A stretch of DNA of 6,658 nucleotides, from NCBI GenBank assembly GCA_002400675.1, contig NVQY01000080.1, positions 3,672-10,329 of the forward strand. Direction: 5' to 3'. Under the pieces are notes generated by a model that was not told where the DNA came from, did no database searches, and worked only from the letters and a program-made list of their open reading frames with translations. This document shows positions 1-5,800 of the stretch, piece by piece. Source of the stretch: Paracoccaceae bacterium. Its GTDB lineage: Bacteria > Pseudomonadota > Alphaproteobacteria > Rhodobacterales > Rhodobacteraceae. Position 1 is the first letter of the stretch. The number at the start of each line of letters is the position of its first letter. Position numbers and translations under genes: made by a program.

Positions 1-25
1 CCCTTCCCGCGCAATTCGCAATTGC

Positions 26-53
26 TGGACAAGGGGGGTATCTGTCATATAAC
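26..53 (+). promoter_or_regulatory. Probable sigma70-type promoter for the first small-gene pair
   Basis: A TGGACA hexamer at 26-31 (one mismatch to TTGACA) is followed after 16 bases by TATAAC at 48-53 (one mismatch to TATAAT). Transcription would start near position 60, giving an untranslated leader of about 70 bases before the ATG at 132. A perfect 8-base palindrome, GCAATTGC at 18-25, lies directly upstream and could be a protein-binding site, but it is too short to call. This is a sequence match only; no start site is known. Confidence 0.5.
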
Positions 54-131
54 CGTTTGCGAATGTGACCGCGTGATCCCTGTTTGCCGGTGGTTTTCCG
101 GGCAGCACGTCAATCAGAACTGGAACGTATT

Positions 132-578
132 ATGTATCGCCGGGTTAACAGCGGCCGCTTTATCGGGCTGACAACATTTGGAATTGTCGTTGTGATGGCG
201 GTGTTTACCTGGGTCATGTACGGGATGGCGCAGCAAGTGTTCACCATGACCGATATCATGATGGACCTCAGCGACAGCTTTAAATCCATGATCGAAATTC
301 AGGAAAAGATGGCGGGCGACATGCATTCCATGAGCGTTGATATCACCTCGATGAGGGCTGACATCACCGCAATGAGCGGCGGCGTCACCACCATGAGCGG
401 CGATATCACCGCCCTCAACCAGAATGTCGGAAGCATGACCGGATCCATGGGCGGCATGACCGAAGCGGTCCGGTCAATCGCCGTGAACCTGAACCGGATG
501 ACCTATGACGTGGGGCAGGCGACCTATGCCCTGTCCAACCCGATGTCCTATATGTGGGGCAACTCGTTTCCGTTCTGA
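132..578 (+). CDS. Small Met-rich membrane-anchored coiled-coil protein, function unknown
   Basis: I do not recognise a named family. The 148-residue product has a basic N-terminus (MYRRVNSGR) and one strongly hydrophobic segment at about residues 11-31. The rest should therefore face the periplasm by the positive-inside rule. Residues 39-129 are 13 uninterrupted heptads. Met occupies the first position of ten of them (Leu, Leu and Ile in the others), and mostly Ile, Val, Leu or Met sits four residues later, the 3-4 spacing of a coiled coil. Clear units are MSVDITS, MRADITA, MSGGVTT and MSGDITA. Met makes up 20 of 148 residues. The tail (about 130-148) is aromatic and ends SFPF. The ATG at 132 was chosen because GGAA (122-125) lies 6 bases upstream and it places the basic residues just before the membrane segment. 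The frame is open back to a TTG at 84, which has no ribosome binding site. The next gene starts about 40 bases downstream, so the two are probably co-transcribed. It could be a scaffold or sensor-like partner of a membrane complex; this is inference. Confidence 0.75.
   Translation: MYRRVNSGRFIGLTTFGIVVVMAVFTWVMYGMAQQVFTMTDIMMDLSDSFKSMIEIQEKMAGDMHSMSVDITSMRADITAMSGGVTTMSGDITALNQNVGSMTGSMGGMTEAVRSIAVNLNRMTYDVGQATYALSNPMSYMWGNSFPF
246..518 (+). repeat. Degenerate 21-base (7-codon) tandem repeat encoding heptads
   Basis: This stretch of the first gene reads as 13 successive 21-base units. The four at 330-413 are the most alike at DNA level. Each begins ATG, and three of the four carry GAYATCACC in the middle. 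Outside them only the protein pattern persists. The similarity suggests growth of the coiled coil by duplication of a 21-base unit, followed by divergence. Confidence 0.65.
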
Positions 579-593
579 TCGCCCGGAAAACCT

Positions 594-615
594 CGTGAAA
601 GCACCGTGAAAGCAC
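594..615 (+). repeat. Perfect 11-base tandem direct repeat between the two small genes
   Basis: CGTGAAAGCAC occurs twice back to back (594-604 and 605-615), immediately before the GTG/ATG start of the next gene. It fills most of the 40-base gap and stands where a ribosome binding site would be expected; only weak GAAAG matches are present. It may be a slippage duplication or affect translation initiation. No function is known. Confidence 0.6.
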
Positions 616-619
616 TGTG

Positions 620-1189
620 ATGAAAGATGCCCCATCCCCCGATGTAAACCGTCTCAGGTGCACGGACGAAACGTTTCGAATCTCGGTATATGAGGCGGGT
701 CATGCGCTGACGGCGCGTGCGCTTGGGCTAAGGCTTATCTCGATGCGGATGTTGCCGCGCCCGCCGGTTCTGGTCAGCGACAAGACGTTTGCCAACAATA
801 ACTGGGACGCCTTCATCGAGACGCTCGAAATTCGTATTATCGAACTGTTTGGCGGTCAGATCGCCGAACACAGCATTTGCGGCACCAATTCCTGTTGCGG
901 CGGTGACATTGCCCGTATCGACGAATTGTCCCGGTTGATTGCCGGCCTTCGCGGGGTCGAGGACGCCGAATCGATCATGTTTGACCTTGAGGACGCGGCG
1001 CTAAAGATTTTTGCTGACCCGACCTACCGCGACGCCGTCATGCCGATGGCGGAATTCCTGTATCACCGCGCAAGTGCCGGTCGCGAGATCATTTCCGGTC
1101 CGGACATAGAAGCGGAACTGGACAGGCATGTGCCCGCCGTTCCCACGCCCGGTTGGCTCAAACGCGTGTTCTCGTTTGGCCTGTCCTGA
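620..1189 (+). CDS. FtsH-type (M41) peptidase-like domain protein with altered zinc motif
   Basis: The 189-residue protein resembles the C-terminal peptidase domain of FtsH-family membrane proteases but has no AAA+ ATPase and no membrane segment. YEAGHALTARALG (from residue 24) corresponds to the FtsH zinc helix HEAGHA. Glu and the second His are kept, but the first His is Tyr (TAT, 689-691). LFGGQIAEH (about 76-84) matches the FtsH 'GGRxAEE' element. The Asp in CCGGDIARID (about 92-101) lines up with the third zinc ligand in FtsH 'TGASNDI'. A Cys cluster, CGTNSCC (about 87-93), lies just before it and is not typical of FtsH. Without the first His the usual zinc site should be weakened, so it may be an inactive or re-tuned relative, perhaps binding metal through Cys. 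No Shine-Dalgarno is obvious. GTG at 617 is an equally possible start, adding one residue, and I prefer the adjacent ATG. It probably shares a transcript with the coiled-coil gene upstream. The family call rests on motif order only. Confidence 0.75.
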   Translation: MKDAPSPDVNRLRCTDETFRISVYEAGHALTARALGLRLISMRMLPRPPVLVSDKTFANNNWDAFIETLEIRIIELFGGQIAEHSICGTNSCCGGDIARIDELSRLIAGLRGVEDAESIMFDLEDAALKIFADPTYRDAVMPMAEFLYHRASAGREIISGPDIEAELDRHVPAVPTPGWLKRVFSFGLS

Positions 1190-1208
1190 CCTTCGGGTCG
1201 CCAGTTTT
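1188..1208 (+). terminator. Weak terminator-like UUCG hairpin after the M41-like gene
   Basis: GACC-TTCG-GGTC (1188-1199) forms a short stem with a stable UUCG tetraloop and overlaps the stop codon. A run of four T follows at 1205-1208. The stem is only 4-5 pairs and the T-run is not adjacent, so termination would be inefficient. It is listed because it sits exactly where the first transcription unit should end. Confidence 0.3.
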
Positions 1209-1232
1209 CGATACTTTATTTCCCAATACGCA

Positions 1233-1288
1233 CAGCCCTGATTGCGGCTGGCGATACCTGATTGGCGCATATCAGGTGCGAATCACCT
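1233..1288 (+). promoter_or_regulatory. Cluster of inverted repeats; two hairpins are mutually exclusive
   Basis: Three perfect dyads lie in 56 bases: CAGCC/GGCTG (1233-1237 and 1246-1250, 8-base loop), ACCTGAT/ATCAGGT (1256-1262 and 1271-1277, 8-base loop) and AGGTG/CACCT (1274-1278 and 1284-1288, 5-base loop). The last two share 1274-1277, so only one can form at a time. As DNA, the 22-base middle dyad could be an operator of the size used by TetR-type repressors. As RNA, the alternative pairing resembles an attenuator. It is about 340 bases before the adaptor gene, so its target is unclear. Confidence 0.35.
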
Positions 1289-1466
1289 ATGTTGCGGGCC
1301 GGAGCGCCGTTGTCGCTTAACATGTTCAAAATTGGTGATTTGCGGAAAATACCCCGGAAAAGTGCATGTTTGGCAAGGGAATTCGTCAGTTTTTTCGGAT
1401 TTGTACGCGCTGCGTGTAAGTGCTGGAAATAACATGAAAATATCGGGGCACTCTGGGGGAAATGCA

Positions 1467-1550
1467 ATGAAAAACCGGCTTGATTCCAAAGAAAACACAG
1501 GCCGACGTATTCTAAAAATTGAATATTGTAATGTTTTTATGTATGAGTAA
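1467..1550 (+). CDS. Possible 27-residue small protein or leader peptide
   Basis: An ATG at 1467 is preceded by GGGGGA (1455-1460) at a 6-base spacing, a good ribosome binding site. It opens a 27-codon frame ending in TAA at 1548-1550. The peptide begins MKNRLDSKENTGRRI and ends CNVFMYE. It is hydrophilic and basic in the first half, with no signal peptide or membrane segment. The same frame is open upstream to an in-frame ATG at 1434, which has GGAA (1425-1428) five bases before it. It lies 75 bases before the adaptor start and could be a leader peptide of the efflux operon. It has no recognisable relatives and may be chance. Confidence 0.25.
   Translation: MKNRLDSKENTGRRILKIEYCNVFMYE
1519..1547 (+). 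promoter_or_regulatory. Weak promoter candidate for the efflux operon
   Basis: TTGAAT (1519-1524) and TATGAG (1542-1547) are separated by 17 bases. Each matches the sigma70 consensus at four of six positions. They lie in the most AT-rich stretch of the intergenic region and overlap a small dyad, TATTC/GAATA (1508-1512 and 1521-1525), which could be an operator half-site pair. A start near 1554 would put the stem-loop at 1563-1596 at the very 5' end of the mRNA. If this promoter is used, the 27-codon ORF would not be translated from that transcript. Confidence 0.25.
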
Positions 1551-1562
1551 GGGGCGACCTGC

Positions 1563-1596
1563 TCCGGGGCTGAGATTTCTCAAAGGTTTCCCCGGA
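1563..1596 (+). promoter_or_regulatory. Nested stem-loop in the leader of the adaptor gene
   Basis: TCCGGGG (1563-1569) and CCCCGGA (1590-1596) are perfect 7-base complements enclosing 20 bases. That loop contains a second small hairpin, TGAGA-TT-TCTCA (1571-1582). No T-run follows, so it does not look like a terminator. It ends 16 bases before the ribosome binding site of the adaptor gene and could stabilise the mRNA or tune translation. Confidence 0.4.
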
Positions 1597-1612
1597 ACGG
1601 CAATCGCAAAAA

Positions 1613-1620
1613 GGGGAGGG
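1613..1620 (+). promoter_or_regulatory. Strong ribosome binding site of the adaptor gene
   Basis: GGGGAGGG lies just upstream of the ATG at 1626, with GGAGG (1615-1619) six bases from the start codon. This near-ideal Shine-Dalgarno fixes the adaptor start. Confidence 0.8.
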
Positions 1621-1625
1621 AAACC

Positions 1626-2783
1626 ATGCGGACATTGATCCGAATAGCTTTGTCTATTACCGCCATGACAGCGGCCGATTTCGCAGGTCTTTCATTTGCG
1701 CAAACGGCAATCGCTCAACAGGCCGAAGTCAGCTATCAGACGGCGCGGGTTTCGACCACGACCTCGGGCAGTCAGGCCACGGTTGGCGGTACGGTCATCC
1801 CTTTCAAGCAAGTTACACTCACGGCACAAATACCCGGTCGGGTCACCTTTCTGATCGGTCTCGAAGGCCAGCGCGCCACGGCGGGCGAGGTTCTGGTGCA
1901 GATTGGCGACGAGGCCATTCAGGCCCAACGCCGCGCTGCCACCGCGCAGATCAGCCAGGCCGAGGCCGCGCTGAGAAATTCGCAGATGCAATATTCCCGC
2001 GAGCTTTATGCCCCACGCGTCGATTCGATTTCCGGCTTTCCGGGGATGGGCGTTCCGGCCACGTTTGACCAGTTCTTTACCCGTGGGTTCGCCAATTCCT
2101 TTGGCAATTCCAATACAGCTGTAGAACGTCAGGCCGACCTTTATGCCCGTGGCGTTGGCATCAATCAGGCGCAAAGCGCGATGCTTCAGGCGCAGGCCAA
2201 TCTGGAAGGGCTGGACGCACGGTTGCGCGATTCCCGGTCGGTCGCCCCGTTTGACGGCGTGGTGATCAGCCGGTTGGTCGAAGTGGGCGACACGGTTCAG
2301 CCGGGTATGCCGTTGATCAACTATGCCTACACCGATTATCTGCGCATCGACGCCGAGGTTCCGGTGCGTCTTGCCGCCGGTCTTAATGTCGGCATGATCG
2401 TGCGGGCACGTCTGGATGTGGGCGGCGTCGAGGTGGACGCCAAAGTTGCCCAGATCTTTCCGGTGGCCGACCCCAAGCGGCACACGGTACGGGTCAAATT
2501 CGACCTGCCGTTCGACACCCCCGGCGGCCCCGGTATGTATGCCGAAGTCACCATTCCCGACAGTTCCGTTCCCATGCGCACCGAACAGGCGTTGCCAGCC
2601 GAAGCGTTGATCTGGCGCGGCAGCCTGCCGTCGGTGTTCGTGCTGGAAAACGGCAAGCCTTCGCTGCGCATCGTGCGGGTGGGCTATCCCTTGCCTGATG
2701 GGCGCGTGTCGGTTGTTTCCGGCCTTTCGGGTGGTGAAGAGGTCATTCTGAACCCACCCGCAAACCTGATTTCCGGAGACTAG
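1626..2783 (+). CDS. RND efflux periplasmic adaptor (membrane-fusion protein, HlyD/AcrA type)
   Basis: The 385-residue adaptor should sit in the periplasm and link the inner-membrane RND pump encoded next to an outer-membrane channel. Residues 1-30 look like a Sec signal, probably cleaved after FA (25) or AIA (30). There is no lipobox Cys, so it is not a lipoprotein of the AcrA kind. The two barrel-sandwich (lipoyl-like) half motifs are at about 64-97 (TAQIPGRVTFLIGLEGQ, then GEVLVQIGD) and 205-232 (VAPFDGVVISRLVEVGDTV). Between them are the alpha-hairpin helices, rich in Ala, Gln and Arg (98-127 and about 165-204). Beta-barrel and membrane-proximal domains follow (about 235-385). The hairpin tip holds a Gly/Phe/Asn-rich insert (about 130-165, FDQFFTRGFANSFGNSN), unlike the short tip of AcrA. 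The pump gene starts 79 bases downstream with no terminator between, so they form one operon. Substrate cannot be told from this protein. Confidence 0.92.
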   Translation: MRTLIRIALSITAMTAADFAGLSFAQTAIAQQAEVSYQTARVSTTTSGSQATVGGTVIPFKQVTLTAQIPGRVTFLIGLEGQRATAGEVLVQIGDEAIQAQRRAATAQISQAEAALRNSQMQYSRELYAPRVDSISGFPGMGVPATFDQFFTRGFANSFGNSNTAVERQADLYARGVGINQAQSAMLQAQANLEGLDARLRDSRSVAPFDGVVISRLVEVGDTVQPGMPLINYAYTDYLRIDAEVPVRLAAGLNVGMIVRARLDVGGVEVDAKVAQIFPVADPKRHTVRVKFDLPFDTPGGPGMYAEVTIPDSSVPMRTEQALPAEALIWRGSLPSVFVLENGKPSLRIVRVGYPLPDGRVSVVSGLSGGEEVILNPPANLISGD

Positions 2784-2846
2784 ATCCCCGCCAGACATAG
2801 CACAGACCAGATCAATCCGGGTTTATTCACGCCCGACGACAGGAAA

Positions 2847-2870
2847 ATGAAGGGAGGACACCATCGCTAG
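2847..2870 (+). other. 7-codon mini-ORF overlapping the pump's start region
   Basis: ATG at 2847 opens a frame encoding MKGGHHR that stops at TAG 2868-2870. This is five bases past the end of the pump's proposed ATC start codon, in a different frame. AGGA (2841-2844) is only two bases before this ATG, too close for an efficient ribosome binding site. It may be chance, a site of translational coupling, or the remnant of a start that one base change has put out of frame. Confidence 0.2.
2851..2858 (+). promoter_or_regulatory. Strong ribosome binding site in front of an ATC codon
   Basis: AGGGAGGA is a near-perfect Shine-Dalgarno. Its GGAGG core (2853-2857) is five bases before the ATC at 2863, in frame with the pump. 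The pump frame has a TGA stop at 2848-2850, so translation cannot start further upstream. The signal argues that initiation occurs at 2863 even though the codon is not ATG, GTG or TTG. Confidence 0.55.
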
Positions 2871-5800
2871 CGACCAGAATAACCAGCAGGGTTCTGCGAC
2901 ATCTGATGATGCTTCCAAGGGGTCGGATCAAGGTAAGGGCCAAGATTTGGGCCAAGGTTTGGGAATGGCCGGGACTCTGGCCAAGAACTTTATCTCGTCG
3001 CCTCTGACTCCGCTGCTTTTGATTGCTATGCTGGCATTGGGCCTGATGGGGCTGGTTCTGACACCGCGTCAGGAAGACCCGCAGATTTCCGTGCCGATGG
3101 TCGATATCTTCTTTTCCTATTCTGGTTCTTCGGCTGATCAGGTGGCCTCGCTTGCCACTGACCCGCTGGAACGGCTGATGTCGGAAATTCAGGGCGTCGA
3201 TCACGTCTATTCCGTGTCCCAGCGTGACGGGGCAATGGTCACCGTCCAGTTCGATGTGGGCGAAGAACTTGGGCCGTCGCTGGTCAAACTGAACGACAAA
3301 ATCCAGTCAAACCTTGACCGCATTCCCCCCGGCGTGTCGCAACCGCTGATCCGCCCCAAGGGTGTTGATGACGTGCCGGTTGTGACCCTGACCTTGTGGT
3401 CGCAAGAGGTCGACGAAGCCATCCTGCGCGGTCTTGGACTGGACGTGTTGCAGCGGCTCAAAGAGATCGGCGGTACCTCGCAAAGTTTCATCGTTGGCGG
3501 GCGTTCCGACGCAATCCGGGTCGAGATTTTCCCCGAGCGTCTGGCTGGTTTCGGCATTGGTCTCGACCAGTTGGCCCAGACCATCCGCAGCGCCAATTCT
3601 GAACGCGCCGTGGGGCTGATCGAGGACGGGCAAAAGACCTTCAGCCTGCAAACCGGGTCGTTCCTGCGCAGCGCGCAAGACATTGAAAACCTGATGATCG
3701 GGGTGCGCGACGGCCAACCCGTCTATATCCGCGATGTCGCCCTTGTCACCGAAAGCACCGATGACGCGACCGATATGGTGGCCTATTATACCGGCCCCGC
3801 CTATGACACGATCGACGGCAAGGAAGACGGCGGCCAGACCACCCGCGCCCCGGTTGGTGCCCCGGCTGTCACCATCGCCATCGCCAAAAAGAACGGCACC
3901 AACGGGGTGCAGGTCACCCGGGATGTGCTGGCGCAGGTCGAGCGCCTGAAAGGCAGCCTGATCCCTGACAACGTGTACGTTGAGGTCACCCGCGACTACG
4001 GCGAAACCGCCAACGAAAAGGTCAACGAGCTGATCTTCAAGTTGTTCGTGGTGACCGGGGCGGTAACCCTGCTGATATGGCTGGCGCTGGGCCTGCGCGC
4101 CGCTGTGGTGGTGTTAATCGTCATCCCGATCGTTATTCTGCTGACGGTGTTTTTCGCCTGGCTGCTTGGCTATACTATCGACCGCGTCAGCCTGTTCGCG
4201 CTGATATTTTCGATCGGCATTCTGGTTGATGATGCCATCGTCGTGGTCGAAAACATCTATCGCCGCTGGCTGATTGACGGCAAATGTTCGTCCGAATGCA
4301 ACGTGGACGCGGTGCGCGAGGTGGGCAATCCGACCATCCTTGCCACCCTGACCGTGATCGCCGCGCTGCTGCCCATGGGTTTTGTCACCGGCATGATGGG
4401 CCCCTACATGGAGCCGATCCCGGCCCTTGGCTCGGTCGCGATGGTGTTGTCGCTGTTTGCCGCCTTCATCTTTACGCCCTGGTTGGCGCAACGCATTCGC
4501 CCGTCGATGAAAAGTCTGGCCAAGTCGCAGAAAAGCGAACACCGTCAGTCCGAGGCGCTGAAATCGTTCTTTACCTCGCTGCTGGGTCCGATGCTGGAAA
4601 GCCCGAAAAAAGCCCGGCTATTTCGGTTGGGTATGTGGCTGGTGTTCTTCCTGTCGCTGTCGCTGTTCTATACCCAAAGCGTCGCGGTCAAGATGCTTCC
4701 CAATGACAACAAGCCCGAATTCAACGTCGCCATCAACATGCCCGAAGGCACGTCCCTGCCGGTCACGGCCAACGTGGTGCTGCAACTGGCGGACGAGTTG
4801 AACAAGATTCCCGAAGTGACCGCGTTGCAGGCCTATGCCGGCAACGCTTCTCCGTTCAACTTCAACGGGTTGGTGCGCCATACGTATCTGCGCAGTCAGT
4901 CGTGGGTTGGCGACATTCAGGTGCAACTGGTGCCCAAGGGCGACCGTGATCTGTCGTCCCATGATCTGGCCGTGCTGGCGCGTGACATCCTGACGCCGCT
5001 GGCGGCAAAGCTGGGCGGGCGCATCGAAGTGATCGAAATGCCGCCCGGGCCGCCGGTGCTGCAAACTATGGTGGCCGAAATCTATGGTCCCGACGAGAAA
5101 ACCCGCCGTCAGGTGGCCCGCGACATCGAGGGGTTGTTCACCAAGGCCGAAACCATCGTCGACGCCGACAGCTATTTGCAGGACCCCTATGACAGCTGGC
5201 GCTTTGTGGTGGATCGTCAAAAGGCATCGCGTCTGGGCGTGTCGGTCGAAGATATCAACCGTCAGCTGGAAATGGCACTGGGCGGGTTCAAGCTGGGCGA
5301 TGTAAAGTCCGAACGCGCGCTGGAACCAAAGTTCATCTACCTGCAAATGCCGATTTCCCTGCGTGGACAGTTCGGACGCCTTGGCCAGTTGCCCATTCCG
5401 TCCGCCAGCGGTGAACTGATACCCCTGACCTCGCTTGGTTACTTTGAAGAATTCCGCAAGGACGATCCGGTCTATCACAAGGACCTGCGCGCGGTGGAAT
5501 ACGTCACCGGCGAAGTCGCGGGCAAGCTGGGTGCGCCGATCTATGGCATCCTTGAGCTGGAAAGCCTGCTGGACGATTATGTGTCGCCTGACGGCGTGCG
5601 CGTGGACACCAACTATATCGGGCCGCCCGCTTCCAGCCTGCAATCGTCGCTGGAATGGACCGGGGAATGGACCGTCACTTACGTCACTTTCCGCGACATG
5701 GGCATCGCCTTTGGTGTGGCGCTGATCATGATCTACATCCTTGTGGTGTGGGAGTTCGGCAACTTCACCCTGCCGGCGATCATCATGGCCCCGATCCCGC

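Larger units (their letters stand above)
1190..1625. other. 436-base intergenic region before the efflux operon
   Basis: No long convincing gene lies here on either strand. The overlapping open frames have no homology I recognise and no good start signals, except one 27-codon ORF described separately. The composition is AT-richer than the flanking genes, most clearly at 1505-1550. The region carries several inverted repeats (1233-1250, 1256-1277, 1274-1288, 1319-1326, 1508-1525, 1563-1596), and CCCCGGAA occurs twice (1352-1359 and 1590-1597). It separates the small-gene pair from the efflux operon and most likely holds that operon's control region. No repressor gene is in the window. Confidence 0.6.

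Noticed and set aside
1..68. Tail end of an upstream gene in the first bases
   Set aside because: Short open frames end at 52 and 68, but fewer than 25 codons are visible, nothing is recognisable, and a promoter overlaps the region, so no coding call is justified.
1319..1326. AACATGTT palindrome as a LexA/SOS or other operator
   Set aside because: An 8-base palindrome is expected by chance, and the flanks do not match the alphaproteobacterial GTTC-N7-GTTC SOS box.
1242..1550. 102-codon plus-strand frame across the intergenic region
   Set aside because: There is no ribosome binding site at its first ATG, it crosses several inverted repeats, and it has no domain or membrane pattern. Only the last 27 codons have a plausible start.
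1555..1600. TPP riboswitch suggested by GGGGCTGAGAT
   Set aside because: Only the CTGAGA piece matches. The conserved second half (CTGATCTGG...TAATACC...GCG) does not follow, and the partial ACCTGATTGG match lies far upstream in the wrong order. The neighbouring genes have no thiamine role.
1692..2798. 368-codon open frame on the minus strand
   Set aside because: It covers the adaptor gene exactly in antisense. The adaptor has clear lipoyl-like and hairpin domains and a strong ribosome binding site; the minus frame has neither.
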